DNA of 64,000 bases from Planctomycetota bacterium (GCA_009926625.1 RFON01000013.1:1-64000), one strand, 5' to 3'. Positions 23,968-33,743 are shown, numbered from the stretch's first letter. The notes: generated from the sequence alone by a model not told the origin. Numbers and translations: made by a program.

Positions 23968-25632
23968 ATGAGCACCGTGCAAGAGCGTGTCATCCGAGCG
24001 CCGAGGGGAACGGCGATGACCTGCAAGACCTGGGGAGCCGAGGCAGCGCTTCGAATGCTCATGAACAACCTCGACCCAGAGGTGGCGGAACGACCCGATG
24101 ACCTGATCGTGTACGGAGGGCGGGGGCAGGCAGCACGATCGTGGCCCGCGTTCGACGCCATCTGCACGAGCCTCCGCTCGCTCGCGCCCGACGAAACGCT
24201 GCTCGTCCAGAGCGGCAAGCCCGTTGGGATCGTGCGGACGCACATCGATGCGCCGCGCGTGCTGATCGCCAACTCCAACCTGGTGCCGCACTGGGCGACG
24301 CAGCAGCACTTCGATGAACTCTGCGCTCGCGGTCTCATGATGTTCGGCCAGATGACCGCGGGCAGTTGGATCTACATCGGCACGCAGGGCATCCTGCAGG
24401 GGACATACGAGACATTCGCCGAGTGTGCGAGGCAGCATTTCGGCGGCACGCTCAAGGGGACGCTGAATGTGACGGCGGGGTGCGGCGGCATGGGCGGTGC
24501 GCAACCGCTCGCCATCACCATGAACGAGGGAACATGCCTGATCGCCGACATGTGCCGCGAGCGCCTCGACAAGCGCGTGCGCGATCGATACCTCGATGAG
24601 TGGCATCTGGAACTCGACACGGCCATCGACCGTGCGTTGGAACTCAAGCGCCGCGGCGAGGGAGTCTCCGTCGGCGTGCTTGCCAACGCCGTCGATCTGC
24701 TGCAGCGACTGGCTGACCGCGCAATCGTTCCCGACACGCTCACCGACCAGACAAGCGCCCATGACCCGCTCGAGGGGTACTACCCGCAGGGCATCACGCG
24801 CGATGAGGCCGATGCGCTTCGCGCGCGCGATCCGCTGCGCTACCAAGCGCTGAGCACCGCAAGCATGGAGCGGCATGTGCGGCTGATGGTGGATTTCCTG
24901 CGCGCGGGCAGCAAGGTGTTCGACTACGGGAACAACATCCGCCAGCGCGCGCTCGATCACGGATTCGCCGATGCATTCGCATTTCCAGGATTCGTCCCCG
25001 CCTACATCCGCCCGCAATTCTGCACAGGACGAGGTCCATTCCGCTGGGTCGCGCTGTCGGGCGATCCAGAGGACATCCGCGTGACGGACGAGGCAGTGCT
25101 CGAACTCTTTCCGCAGGATGCCAGCCTGCGGCGTTGGATTCGCATGGCGCAGGAGCGTGTGGCGTTCCAAGGCCTGCCCGCGCGCATCTGCTGGCTTGGA
25201 CTTGGTGAACGCCACCGAGCGGGACTGCGGTTCAACGAGTTGGTGGCAAGCGGCAAGGTGAGGGCGCCCATCGTGATCGGCCGCGATCATCTCGACTGCG
25301 GCAGTGTCGCGAGCCCCAATCGCGAGACCGAGGCAATGAAGGACGGCACCGATGCGGTGAGCGATTGGGCACTGCTGAACTTCGCGGTGAACATCGCCAG
25401 CGGCGCGTCCTGGACGAGTTTCCATCACGGGGGCGGTGTCGGCATCGGATTCAGCCAGCACGCTGGGCAGGTGGTTGTGGCCGACGGAACGCCCGAAGCG
25501 GCGCGGCGATTGGAACGCGTGCTGACGAATGACCCGATGATGGGTGTCTTCCGCCACGCCGATTCAGGCGAGGTGATCGCGCAGCGCTGCGCCGATGCAC
25601 TCGGCGTCAAGATTCCAATGCGCGAGTGGTGA
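23968..25632 (+). CDS. hutU: Urocanate hydratase
   Basis: A 554-residue NAD-dependent enzyme that hydrates urocanate to imidazolone propionate, the second step of histidine degradation. Signature segments are [14 protein letters not shown], the NAD-binding [25 protein letters not shown], the catalytic-region [16 protein letters not shown], and [20 protein letters not shown]. The C-terminus has [16 protein letters not shown]. Length is within the normal range (about 550). It is probably transcribed both with hutH and from its own TACACT promoter. Confidence 0.97.
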   Translation: MSTVQERVIRAPRGTAMTCKTWGAEAALRMLMNNLDPEVAERPDDLIVYGGRGQAARSWPAFDAICTSLRSLAPDETLLVQSGKPVGIVRTHIDAPRVLIANSNLVPHWATQQHFDELCARGLMMFGQMTAGSWIYIGTQGILQGTYETFAECARQHFGGTLKGTLNVTAGCGGMGGAQPLAITMNEGTCLIADMCRERLDKRVRDRYLDEWHLELDTAIDRALELKRRGEGVSVGVLANAVDLLQRLADRAIVPDTLTDQTSAHDPLEGYYPQGITRDEADALRARDPLRYQALSTASMERHVRLMVDFLRAGSKVFDYGNNIRQRALDHGFADAFAFPGFVPAYIRPQFCTGRGPFRWVALSGDPEDIRVTDEAVLELFPQDASLRRWIRMAQERVAFQGLPARICWLGLGERHRAGLRFNELVASGKVRAPIVIGRDHLDCGSVASPNRETEAMKDGTDAVSDWALLNFAVNIASGASWTSFHHGGGVGIGFSQHAGQVVVADGTPEAARRLERVLTNDPMMGVFRHADSGEVIAQRCADALGVKIPMREW

Positions 25633-25691
25633 GCGCCTCGTGCGCGAACGCTTCCCGCGGGAGCGCGCGTTCACATCACGAGGTCATGGCG

Positions 25692-26657
25692 TCATGGCGC
25701 CGTCGCGCGGGTCAGTCGATCCTGCACTGCGGACCAAACGCCTCCCCGACCTTCGGGGCGTTCGAGCACGATCCGCTCACAGCCGCATGCGTCGGCGCGT
25801 CGCAGCATGCCATACAGCGCGGCGGCATACTGATCTCCCGAGGCTGGCATCTCCAGTCGAACATGGCCCGCGGGTACCTCGGTGCCGGGCAGGCAAATCA
25901 CCGCAGCGGGTCCGCCGCGGCTCAGTTCATCGGCGAGCCCCTCGCGCGGAACGACCACGGCGGGCAGCGTCGGCGCATAGTGACGAAGCGAACTGCCGGG
26001 ACTGCTGCCCTGCGTGATCGCAACATCGACTTCTATCGGACCGAGCAGTTCCGAGATGCGTTCAATCGTGATCGATCCGAGTCGGCGCACCACAGGCTTG
26101 GACTCGGACAGGTCGACGACGGTCGACTCGATGCCGAGATTGCACGGGCCGCCATCGAGCACGATGAGCCCCGTCTGATCTTGGTAGTCATCCGCGACAT
26201 GCTGCGCCGTTGTCGGGGAAACGCCACCGCTGCGGTTCGCGCTCGGCGCACTGATGGGCGATCCGAACGCGTAGAGAAGACTGCGCGTCAGTGGGTGCCG
26301 TGGGCTGCGAATCGCGATGGTTTCGTGTCCGCCAGTGGCAATCGCAGGCACCTCGGGTCGTCGAGGCAGGATGACCGTGAGCGGTCCCGGCCAGCATGCG
26401 CCGATGAGCCCAAGCGAGCGGCGCGTCCAGCCCGTGGACACGAGTTTCGCCGTCGCGAGGTCGACCACATGCGCAATCAGCGGATTGCCCGCGGGCCGCC
26501 GCTTCAACTCATACACGCGCGCGAGCGCACGCTCGTTGAATGTGCCAGCACCGAGTCCGTACACCGTTTCGGTGGCGAAGGCCACGACCGAGCCACTGCG
26601 AAGTTCGCTCGCCGCGAGCGCGATGCTCGCATCGGTGTAGGGCAAGATCGCTGCCAC
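25692..26657 (-). CDS. Threonylcarbamoyl-AMP synthase, Sua5 type
   Basis: A 321-residue protein. The YrdC domain (residues about 5-200) has FATETVYGLG, VYELKRRPAGNPL, FGSPISAPSANRSGGVSPT and DGGPCNLGIESTVVDL. A C-terminal Sua5 domain follows (GSSPGSSLRHYAP at its boundary). The enzyme makes the threonylcarbamoyl-adenylate used for t6A37 in tRNAs decoding ANN codons. The GTG at 26657 was chosen because a GAGGGAG box lies upstream and it falls just after the stop of the outer-membrane gene; a TTG at 26693 would overlap that gene. It is co-transcribed with the TolC-like gene. Confidence 0.9.
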   Translation of the reverse strand: MAAILPYTDASIALAASELRSGSVVAFATETVYGLGAGTFNERALARVYELKRRPAGNPLIAHVVDLATAKLVSTGWTRRSLGLIGACWPGPLTVILPRRPEVPAIATGGHETIAIRSPRHPLTRSLLYAFGSPISAPSANRSGGVSPTTAQHVADDYQDQTGLIVLDGGPCNLGIESTVVDLSESKPVVRRLGSITIERISELLGPIEVDVAITQGSSPGSSLRHYAPTLPAVVVPREGLADELSRGGPAAVICLPGTEVPAGHVRLEMPASGDQYAAALYGMLRRADACGCERIVLERPEGRGGVWSAVQDRLTRATAP

Positions 26658-26661
26658 GCCG

Positions 26662-28482
26662 CTAGGGTGCTCCCTCGACGACGGCGAGATCAATTCGGTT
26701 CATGGTCAGTCCCGTCCCCATCGCGTTGTACAGGCGCGCCAGCGCACTGTTGTATCCAACCTTCGCGTCGATTTCAGCAAGCCAAGCCGACGCCAGTCGA
26801 TCCTGCGCCACGAACTTCGTCTGGAGGAACTCGGGCGTGAGCGAGGCGAGTGTGTCCTGCAGCGCGGTCAGCGAACGCACGCTCTCGGCAGCTGCGATGC
26901 GGCTCGCGCGCGTTTGCTCGATCAACTCGAAACTCGCGACGACCGCGCGAAGTGATGTCTTGACGGTGAACACCGCGTTCTCGATGGCCGACTGATACGC
27001 AATCACCGCGCCCGATCGCGCAAGGCGCGCGCGGCGGTACTCCGCCTCCGCCGCACGGTTTCCGATTGGCTGGCTGAACGCCAACTGACCGAGCCAGGAA
27101 ACGAAGTTCGCATCGGCGATCTCGTTCATCGCCCCGCCGAACGAGCCTGATCCAGCGTTGGTGTCCTGCCCCGTCAGCGTGACCCCCGCCTGCAGTCCCA
27201 GTTGCGGCAGGCGACCGTTGTCCGCGACCACCATGCCGATCGATGCATCATCGATCCGCAACAGCGCCGTTGCGATCGATGGGTTCTGCTCCATGGTTGA
27301 GACGAGTGCCTCGCGCAGGTTGTAGCGCATCGCTTCATCGCACATCGTGTCCACGGGCACCAGCACCACCTCCGACCCGATGGATGCCGCAGGGTCGTTC
27401 ATCAGCAACTTCAGGCGATCGCTCTCGTCGCGTGCGCGCAAGCACGCGCGGATGAGCGTCGACTTGCGCTGCTCGACAATCGCGACGGCAAGCGCGTAAT
27501 CCGCAACCGTTGCATCAAAGTTCATGCGCCGCTCAAGCTGGTTCCGCACATCCTCGCCGACCTTGACAAGCCATGCAGACGCAACCACCTGCTGCCGCGC
27601 CGAGACCAGCGTCCAATACTGCGTCTCGACCTGCGCAATGAGGTCGAGCAGCGTCTTGCGCAGCGCCACCACCGCCGCGCGATCGCGGTTCCGTGCGAGT
27701 CGAATCTGCGCCTCGTTCACATCGCTGCCGAAACCCTGCAGCAGCGGCTGGTTGATGTTGAAGTTGACCGAGTTGGTCCAGTAGTTGGCGGGGTTGTAGA
27801 TGCTCTGGATCGACTGTTGCGTGTAGTTCGTGTTGAACGACGCGTTGATCGTCCCACCAGAGACCAATCGCTTCTGGATTCCCGTGGACGCCGTCGTCTG
27901 TGAGTTTTCCTGCACGAATGCGTTATTGAGCCCGCCCGGGATATTGATCGGCGGCGGCGGAAGCTTGCTGACTTGATACCCCGTGCCCGCGAGAAGCACC
28001 GCATCGAACGCTGCCTCCGCCTTCACGACATCCGCCTCGGCAACCGCCTGCTCAATGCGCGCACCCTGAAGCGACAGGTTGTTGCGAACCGCCGCCAGCA
28101 TCGCCGCCCGCAGGCTGACCTGGACCACCGGATCGGGCCCATCCGAAACATCGACCCCGAGCGGCAGGTCCGATCCGCCATCACGCGCCTGCGGTCCGAG
28201 TGCGTCGAGTTCCTTCAGCCGTGGAGCCAGTTTTTCAACGATCGCGCTCGTGTCCTGCGTCAGCGGGCGCAGGGGCATGGGCTGCCCCGCTGGCAGTGGC
28301 ACTGCATCTTGCCGCGCAATGGCCGCCTCGATTGCGCCACGAAGCTGGTCGTCGCCTCGATCCGTCCCCAGCGGCGCCCCACAGCCGCTGAGCAGCAGCA
28401 CAGCCGACCCGACGCAGGCCAATCCTCTCCGTGTCAGTGGCTTGAAACAATCGCGCGACACTTGAAAAATTCCTTCAGCCAC
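26662..28482 (-). CDS. TolC-family outer membrane efflux lipoprotein
   Basis: A 606-residue protein. A signal peptide ends in the lipobox LLLSGCG. Two OEP repeats follow, with long amphipathic helices (LRAAMLAAVRNNLSLQGARIEQAVAEADVVKAEAAFD, given in part) and strand regions such as SVNFNINQPLLQGFG and LGQLAFSQPIGNRAAEAEYRRA. TolC-like proteins trimerise into an outer-membrane channel with a periplasmic tunnel for export. No inner-membrane partner lies nearby. A TACCAT box ends 6 bases before the GTG at 28482, suggesting a leaderless message. Confidence 0.88.
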   Translation of the reverse strand: MAEGIFQVSRDCFKPLTRRGLACVGSAVLLLSGCGAPLGTDRGDDQLRGAIEAAIARQDAVPLPAGQPMPLRPLTQDTSAIVEKLAPRLKELDALGPQARDGGSDLPLGVDVSDGPDPVVQVSLRAAMLAAVRNNLSLQGARIEQAVAEADVVKAEAAFDAVLLAGTGYQVSKLPPPPINIPGGLNNAFVQENSQTTASTGIQKRLVSGGTINASFNTNYTQQSIQSIYNPANYWTNSVNFNINQPLLQGFGSDVNEAQIRLARNRDRAAVVALRKTLLDLIAQVETQYWTLVSARQQVVASAWLVKVGEDVRNQLERRMNFDATVADYALAVAIVEQRKSTLIRACLRARDESDRLKLLMNDPAASIGSEVVLVPVDTMCDEAMRYNLREALVSTMEQNPSIATALLRIDDASIGMVVADNGRLPQLGLQAGVTLTGQDTNAGSGSFGGAMNEIADANFVSWLGQLAFSQPIGNRAAEAEYRRARLARSGAVIAYQSAIENAVFTVKTSLRAVVASFELIEQTRASRIAAAESVRSLTALQDTLASLTPEFLQTKFVAQDRLASAWLAEIDAKVGYNSALARLYNAMGTGLTMNRIDLAVVEGAP

Positions 28483-28509
28483 TCGGGGATGGTATCCGAT
28501 AAAAACGAA

Positions 28510-29832
28510 ATGGAGAGAGCATCACTTCCGTCCGTCTTGTTCACGCACGCACTCGTGGCATCAACGCTGCTGCTTCACGGCGCTGCACTGACTGCAGCTC
28601 CGTTGCAGGAGGCCGCTGTCGGTGCCACGCCGCACTTTGCAACGGTGACCGCTGACAATGTGTATGTCCGCAGCGGTCCGAGCGTGCAAAGTTCCTATCC
28701 ATTCGGCAAGATGGACCGCGGCGATGTGGTGCGGGTCGTCGAGGAGAACTTCGGCTGGGCGCGCGTGCAGACCGCGGGCCGTGCGTTCGCCGATTCATTC
28801 GGCTATGTGACGGTGGACGATCGCGTGCAGATGTCGACCGATGGCACGACCATCACCGCGAGCGCGGTTACTGAGGTTCGTGCGCCGAACATCAGCACCG
28901 ACTCGACCCCTGACAGTTCGTGGAAGCAGGTTGCACGGCTTGAGGCGGGTGCGACGCTCCCAGTCGTGCAGCGCATCGATACGGAGCGCGGATCGGTCTG
29001 GTCGGTTCGCCTTCCCGAGAGCGGCGAGGGATGGATCAACTCGAACTTCCTGCGCCGCGCAACTGCGGACGAGGCACGCGGCTACGACCAAGAGGTCGCC
29101 GCTCCTGCATCGGCAAACGGCGTTGCGTCCACCGTGCAGCCGGCAGCGGCGCAAGAGGGCGTCGAAGTCGTGACCGAGTCGGTCACCCAAGAGACGCTCA
29201 CCATCGATGGATCCCGCGACATCGAGGTCAAGACCGTGGAGACCACAGAGGTGGTCGTCCCCGCCAAGACTGCGGAACAGGTCGCTGCGGAGCGGCGCCG
29301 TGCATTGTTCGCCGAACTGGAAGGCAAGTGGCTCGTGATGAAGGGACAACCCATCGAGTCGGCTGAACTCACTGCGCTCTACGCGGGCTACATGACGCTT
29401 GCGGCCGAACCCGGGCTCGAGCGGGCAATCAAGGCGACTGCCGCGACGCGCCTCGAGCAAATCGAGGTGCAGCAGGATGTTCAGGAGCGCATCACGCAGT
29501 TGAAGGACACGAAGGCTCGGCTCGCGCAGGAGTGCGAGCAGATCAACGGCGTCGCATCAGCCATCGAGGCTCGCAGCGAGTACACGGCGGTTGGCGTCCT
29601 CAACGCGTCGATCGTGTACGACGGCAAGACGCTTCCCCTGCTGTTCCGACTGCAGGATCCTGCGAGCGGCCAGACCACTGCGTACCTGACGCCAGCCGAT
29701 GGCTACCAACTGTCGACCATGGTGGGCACGCTCATCGGCGTCAAGGGCGATACTTCGTACGACGATGCACTGAAGCTCGACACGATCACGCCGCGGACGA
29801 TCGACTTCCTGAGTCCGAAGCAGAGCAACTGA
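28510..29832 (+). CDS. Exported protein with two bacterial SH3 domains
   Basis: About 440 residues. After a signal peptide (ALVASTLLLHGAALTAAP) come two SH3b-like domains: TVTADNVYVRSGPSVQSSYP (about 35-95) and VTEVRAPN...WSVRLPESGEGWINSNFL (about 105-180). A charged Val/Thr/Glu-rich linker, a helical region with coiled-coil character (LEQIEVQQDVQERITQLKDTKARL, in part) and a C-terminal beta domain follow. SH3b domains often bind peptidoglycan. The start may be ATG 28510 or ATG 28489; neither has a clear ribosome-binding site. It is divergent from the TolC gene. The function is unknown beyond a probable envelope role. Confidence 0.75.
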   Translation: MERASLPSVLFTHALVASTLLLHGAALTAAPLQEAAVGATPHFATVTADNVYVRSGPSVQSSYPFGKMDRGDVVRVVEENFGWARVQTAGRAFADSFGYVTVDDRVQMSTDGTTITASAVTEVRAPNISTDSTPDSSWKQVARLEAGATLPVVQRIDTERGSVWSVRLPESGEGWINSNFLRRATADEARGYDQEVAAPASANGVASTVQPAAAQEGVEVVTESVTQETLTIDGSRDIEVKTVETTEVVVPAKTAEQVAAERRRALFAELEGKWLVMKGQPIESAELTALYAGYMTLAAEPGLERAIKATAATRLEQIEVQQDVQERITQLKDTKARLAQECEQINGVASAIEARSEYTAVGVLNASIVYDGKTLPLLFRLQDPASGQTTAYLTPADGYQLSTMVGTLIGVKGDTSYDDALKLDTITPRTIDFLSPKQSN

Positions 29833-29870
29833 ACGCTCACGCGGACGGCGCACCGATTCGAAGCCTTCGC

Positions 29871-29876
29871 TACAAT
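29871..29876 (+). promoter_or_regulatory. -10 box of tRNA-Ala
   Basis: TACAAT 20 bases upstream of the mature tRNA 5' end. A convincing -35 is not visible. Confidence 0.45.
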
Positions 29877-29896
29877 CTCCCGCTCGACTGCAGACA

Positions 29897-29969
29897 GGGG
29901 CGTTAGCTCAATTGGGAGAGCGCCGCCTTTGCAAGGCGGAGGTTATCGGTTCGACCCCGATACGCTCCA
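29897..29969 (+). tRNA. tRNA-Ala (anticodon TGC)
   Basis: A 73-base cloverleaf. Acceptor GGGGCGT pairs with ACGCTCC (one G-T pair), D stem GCTC/GAGC, anticodon loop TTTGCAA (anticodon TGC), T arm ATCGG-TTCGACC-CCGAT, discriminator A. CCA is not encoded. Confidence 0.97.
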
Positions 29970-30009
29970 TTTCCCTCGCTGCACGAGCGCCTGCGCCATC
30001 GGTTTGGCG

Positions 30010-30042
30010 CCATCGGCGCGCGCGATGGGACCGCTATTTTTT
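30010..30042 (+). terminator. Possible terminator of tRNA-Ala
   Basis: CCATCG (30010-30015) pairs with CGATGG (30023-30028). Six T residues follow at 30037-30042, separated from the stem by 8 bases. It overlaps the end of rsmE on the other strand. Moderate support. Confidence 0.4.
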
Positions 30043-30813
30043 CTCTGCCTGCGCAGCTGAGCGCGGCGTCGCACCAAGCCGAAGGATTGCGGCTGCGCAA
30101 CTGGCTGCCAACTCGATTCGGAGAATCGATTCTCCGAGCACGAGACGGCGTGCGCCGCGCGCGTGTGCGGCGTTGACCTCGTCTGCGCTGAAACCGCCTT
30201 CGGGCCCGATCAGCACGACGACGCCCGCCCCTTCGCATGCGACCGCAGCAGCCGACGCAGCGTCCTCGGCTGCCGATGGTGCCCCGTTCGCCTCCGTCTG
30301 CGGGTGCGCGAGCAGGATGGACAGTGAACGCCGACGCGCATCGTCACAGCAGTCGGCGACACTTCGCGCGGAGGAGACCTGTGGCACGAACGGCTGCCTC
30401 GACTGCTTGCACGCTGCGACGAGCACGCGCCGTGAACGCTGGGCGAGCGCATCCGAGAAACGCACCACCGAGTGGCAGCAATCGAGCGGTGTCCATGTCG
30501 CAACGGCGAGCGGCGCGATCGACTCCAACAGTGTGGCGAGCCGATCCCCTTTGGGGACCGCACTCGCAATCTCGACGCGCGGCGTGCATGGCGTGCGGCG
30601 TTCCACTGCGGTGAACTGCGCATGAGCGGCACCACCGATGCCCACCACGAAGCGCGCGACTGCGACCGATCCATTCCCGTCGAACACCGTCACCGCGTCT
30701 CCGTCGCGCAGTCGCCTGCTGCCCGCAGCGTGACGCGCCTCTTCGGGGCTGATCGGGACGGTGCCACCCCCCGCCAGTGGAAGCGCCTGCACATGAATCC
30801 ACGGGTTGCTCAT
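30034..30813 (-). CDS. rsmE: 16S rRNA m3U1498 methyltransferase RsmE
   Basis: A 259-residue SPOUT-class methyltransferase. The knotted SAM site shows VVVLIGPEGGFSADEV and LGESILRIELAASCA; the usual LG..ILR.ETA is slightly altered (IEL). The N-terminal PUA-like domain includes HAAGSRRLRDGDAVTVFDG. It methylates U1498 in the decoding region of 16S rRNA. The ATG overlaps the rsmJ stop as ATGA, so both rRNA methylases form one operon. Length fits the family. An Ala-rich insert lies before the SAM loop. Confidence 0.9.
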   Translation of the reverse strand: MSNPWIHVQALPLAGGGTVPISPEEARHAAGSRRLRDGDAVTVFDGNGSVAVARFVVGIGGAAHAQFTAVERRTPCTPRVEIASAVPKGDRLATLLESIAPLAVATWTPLDCCHSVVRFSDALAQRSRRVLVAACKQSRQPFVPQVSSARSVADCCDDARRRSLSILLAHPQTEANGAPSAAEDAASAAAVACEGAGVVVLIGPEGGFSADEVNAAHARGARRLVLGESILRIELAASCAAAILRLGATPRSAAQAEKK

Positions 30814-31484
30814 GCGGTCCGATCTCGAAGCGTGCGAAAGCCGCGCCCTGCACGCAGGTAAACGTCATAGCGCACGAGTTTGCTCTCGAACTGCGCATCG
30901 GGCGGACACACCAGGCTCGGCGCGCCATGCGGCCGCTTGACCACGATCCGCCCAGTGGCTGTCGCGGCGGCAGCGCGCAGCAGCGCATCGGCGTCGGCAT
31001 CGTCGCCGACTGCATCGCGAACCATGCGAATCGACTTTGGGGCAAGCGCATGGCCTCGCTTGGCTGGATACATCGGATCGAGATAGATGGCGGACCACTC
31101 GCCCGCGATCGTTGGCAGCAGTTCGGTGGCATTGCCTTCACGCAAGTCGATTCGCGCAGCCACCGTCGACAGCCGCTCGTCGGCGCTCGCCCGCTGCAAA
31201 CCATCCGCCAGGACCCGCAGCACCAGAGGTGAACGCTCGATCGCCAGTACTTCACACCCCGCGCCTGCGAGCAGCCACGAGTCGCCGCCAAGTCCCGCCG
31301 TCGCATCGACCACCCTGCCGCGTCCGCCACACGCACGCACGAGCGCCAACTTCGCGACGCCGCGCAGTGCGACGCGGCGGAAGTCGACGCACACGCCGAG
31401 CCCAAGTCGGTCTCCATCCCACGCCAATTCCATCCGTCCATCCGGATCGATGCGTGAAACCACCGTTGCGCCGACGCTGACCAT
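30810..31484 (-). CDS. rsmJ: 16S rRNA m2G1516 methyltransferase RsmJ-like
   Basis: A 224-residue class I SAM methyltransferase. Visible are motif I VVDATAGLGGDSWLLAGAG, the acidic loop EVLAIERSPL, and the substrate/catalytic motif AIYLDPMYP, with RIVVKRPHGAP near the end as in RsmJ. The family modifies G1516 of 16S rRNA. The ATG at 31484 has an AATACT box ending 6 bases upstream. Only 23 bases separate it from the divergent cystathionine beta-synthase start. Confidence 0.82.
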   Translation of the reverse strand: MVSVGATVVSRIDPDGRMELAWDGDRLGLGVCVDFRRVALRGVAKLALVRACGGRGRVVDATAGLGGDSWLLAGAGCEVLAIERSPLVLRVLADGLQRASADERLSTVAARIDLREGNATELLPTIAGEWSAIYLDPMYPAKRGHALAPKSIRMVRDAVGDDADADALLRAAAATATGRIVVKRPHGAPSLVCPPDAQFESKLVRYDVYLRAGRGFRTLRDRTA

Positions 31485-31490
31485 GCCCGC

Positions 31491-31501
31491 AGTATTACAC
31501 T
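31491..31501. promoter_or_regulatory. Back-to-back -10 boxes rsmJ/cbs
   Basis: Minus-strand AATACT (31496-31491) and plus-strand TACACT (31496-31501) share one base pair. Each ends 6 bases from its own start codon, filling a 23-bp intergenic gap. Confidence 0.5.
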
Positions 31502-31507
31502 CGCCGC

Positions 31508-32893
31508 ATGCCGACTGCCACGACCGCACCCGTCTACAGCAGCATTCTCGACACGATCGGCAACACCCCGCTGCTGAAGATCCAGCGGCTCGAGACGGGT
31601 CCCTGCGAACTGTTCGTGAAGCTCGAGAACCTGAATCCAGGGCAGTCGATCAAGGATCGCATTGCGCTCACCATGATCGCAGCCGCCGAGCGCGAGGGAC
31701 GCCTGCGCCCCGGCGGTCGCATCATCGAAGCAACCGCAGGCAACACGGGCATCGCGCTTGCGCTCATCGCCGCCGTGAAGGGATACCGACTGACCGTCGT
31801 GATGCCCGACAAGATGAGCGAAGAAAAGATGGCGCACCTCCGCGCGATGGGCGCGGAAGTCGTCCTGACTCGATCGGATGTCGAAAAGGGACACCCCGAG
31901 TACTACCAAGACATGGCGGAGCGCATGGCGTCGAACGATGCGAACTCGTTTTATGTCAACCAGTTCGGCAACGCCAACAATGTGAAGGCGCATTTCGAGG
32001 GAACGGGGCCTGAGATCTGGGAGCAAATGAACGGGCGAATCGACGCATTCGTCGCGGGCGTCGGATCGGGCGGCACCATTGCGGGCGTCGGCGCGTTCCT
32101 CAAGTCGCAGAATCCATCGTGCGAGATCGTGCTTGCCGATCCCGTGGGATCGATTCTTGCGCCGCTGGTGAACGAAGGCAAGACAGTGAAGCCTGGTGCG
32201 TGGCTTGTCGAGGGGATCGGGGAAGATTTCGTGCCGCCCATTCTCGACCTGAAGATCGTCGACAGCGCCATCGCGGTTTCCGATGCTGAGGCATTCGCTG
32301 CCGTTCGCGAACTGCTCCGAACCGAGGGGATTCTCGCGGGTTCGAGCGTCGGAGTGCTGATGCACGCGGCGCTCTCCTACTGTCGTCGGCAGCGCGAGCC
32401 CAAGCGTGTGGTCACGCTGATCTGCGACAGCGGTGCCAAGTACCTGTCGAAGATGTACAACGACTTCTGGATGCGGGATCAGGGATTCCTCGGGCGAAAG
32501 CCAACGGGCGACCTCCGCGATCTCATTGCGCGGCGCCACGACCTGTGCGAGGACTTCGTCCTGCAGCCGACCGTTCCGCTGTCGATTGCCATTCGTCGAA
32601 TGCGGCTCTTCGGCGTCAGCCAGCTTGCGGTGCTCGACGCAGCCGACACGCTGGTTGGGATCATCGACGAAAGCGATGTCCTGCTCGCGCTCGCGCGGCA
32701 ACCGAAAGCAGCCGATGCTCCCGTGGCCGATTACATGGTGACCCGTGTCGAGACGATCCAGCCCGAGAAGCCCATCGGCGACCTGTTCCCGATTTTTCGC
32801 GCCGATCGCGTGGCGGTCGTTCACGACGGCAGCCGCTTTTACGGATTGATCACCAAGATCGACCTTATCAACCACTTGCGCAAGCAGGGCTGA
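31508..32893 (+). CDS. Cystathionine beta-synthase
   Basis: A 461-residue protein. The PLP domain has Lys49 (NPGQSIKDR), the substrate loop EATAGNTGIAL, the phosphate loop GVGSGGTIAGVG, and EGIGEDFVP. A C-terminal pair of CBS domains follows (about 335-460). This architecture marks cystathionine beta-synthase rather than cysteine synthase CysK, which lacks CBS domains. It condenses serine and homocysteine to cystathionine; the CBS pair may bind S-adenosylmethionine or adenosyl ligands. The message is probably leaderless, with a TACACT box 6 bases before ATG. Confidence 0.9.
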   Translation: MPTATTAPVYSSILDTIGNTPLLKIQRLETGPCELFVKLENLNPGQSIKDRIALTMIAAAEREGRLRPGGRIIEATAGNTGIALALIAAVKGYRLTVVMPDKMSEEKMAHLRAMGAEVVLTRSDVEKGHPEYYQDMAERMASNDANSFYVNQFGNANNVKAHFEGTGPEIWEQMNGRIDAFVAGVGSGGTIAGVGAFLKSQNPSCEIVLADPVGSILAPLVNEGKTVKPGAWLVEGIGEDFVPPILDLKIVDSAIAVSDAEAFAAVRELLRTEGILAGSSVGVLMHAALSYCRRQREPKRVVTLICDSGAKYLSKMYNDFWMRDQGFLGRKPTGDLRDLIARRHDLCEDFVLQPTVPLSIAIRRMRLFGVSQLAVLDAADTLVGIIDESDVLLALARQPKAADAPVADYMVTRVETIQPEKPIGDLFPIFRADRVAVVHDGSRFYGLITKIDLINHLRKQG

Positions 32894-33110
32894 TCCGCGC
32901 GCGATGGGTATCGGTCGCGTCCCATCGAGCCATCGTTCGAGTCGTCGTTCAAGTCGCTTGCATTTCAGCGCCGTCTGTGCGACACTTCGCGGCTCGCCCC
33001 CAAAGCGGGGCCCACATCTTCAGCCCGCCTTGCCTCTGCATGCGCAGGGGCAGAACTCGCTGGGGCCGACAGGCGGCACCCCTAACTCTCCACTGAAAGG
33101 ACAGCGACTC
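32894..33110 (+). other. Leader region of rplI
   Basis: About 215 bases with no recognisable gene. The last part carries CTGAAAGGACAGCGAC 12 bases before the ATG, nearly identical to the HU leader. Short GC-rich inverted repeats are present (CCCC AAAG CGGGG near 33000), but no known ribosomal-protein binding structure is recognised. Confidence 0.5.
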
Positions 33111-33743
33111 ATGGCCCGAAACTACGAACTCCTCCTGCTCGAGACGATCGAAAACCTTGGTCTTGTTGGCGATGTCGTCAAAGTGCGACCAGGATTCGCA
33201 CGCAACTTCCTTCTTCCCAACGGGATGGCGGAAACACCGACGCCCGAGAAGATCGAATCGCTGAAGGAAGCGCGGGCGATTGCCGAGGCGCAGGTTGCGA
33301 AGCAGCGTGCGGACCGCGAGGCGCTGATCGCCCGCCTGTCCGGCATTTCGATCACGCTCGTTCGTGCGTGCAATGATCAGGGCATCCTCTACGGCGCGGT
33401 CACGCAGCGTGACATCAGCGATCAACTCATGAGTGATGGCTACGGCGTCGACATGCGCGCCGTTCGCCTGAACAATCCGATCCGCCGCGTCAGCACGGAA
33501 AGCGTCACCATCCAGTTCGGACGCGACCTGATCGCGGAGATCACCGTGTTGGTGAAGCCGGACCGCATCATTGAGCTCGAGACGTCGGCAGCGCCGTCGA
33601 GCAGCAACGAGCAAGAGCCACAAGCCGACGCAGAGGATGGCGAATCCGCCGATGCGGCGGCGGGCGATGCGACGGACGCCAGCGCGAAGTCGAAGGGCAA
33701 GCCTGCTGGAAAGCGACGCGACAAGGCAGCTGCGGCGGAGTGA
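33111..33743 (+). CDS. rplI: 50S ribosomal protein L9 with C-terminal extension
   Basis: A 210-residue protein. The N-terminal L9 domain (LLLLETIENLGLVGDVVKVRPGFARNFLLPNGMA), the long connecting helix (ESLKEARAIAEAQVAKQRADREAL, in part) and the C-terminal rRNA-binding domain end near residue 158. A further 50 residues or so form an acidic, Ala-rich then Lys-rich tail absent from typical L9. L9 bridges ribosomes on the L1 side and influences frame maintenance. The start has a strong GAAAGGA ribosome-binding site. The usual partners rpsF and rpsR are not beside it. Confidence 0.95.
   Translation: MARNYELLLLETIENLGLVGDVVKVRPGFARNFLLPNGMAETPTPEKIESLKEARAIAEAQVAKQRADREALIARLSGISITLVRACNDQGILYGAVTQRDISDQLMSDGYGVDMRAVRLNNPIRRVSTESVTIQFGRDLIAEITVLVKPDRIIELETSAAPSSSNEQEPQADAEDGESADAAAGDATDASAKSKGKPAGKRRDKAAAAE

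Noticed and set aside
23251-25557. 768-codon minus-strand open frame opposite hutH/hutU
   Set aside because: Composition is His/Arg-rich and motif-free; the hut genes on the other strand are unambiguous.
30344-32875. 843-codon minus-strand open frame opposite cystathionine beta-synthase
   Set aside because: It is an antisense shadow of strongly conserved genes in high-GC DNA and shows no family motif.
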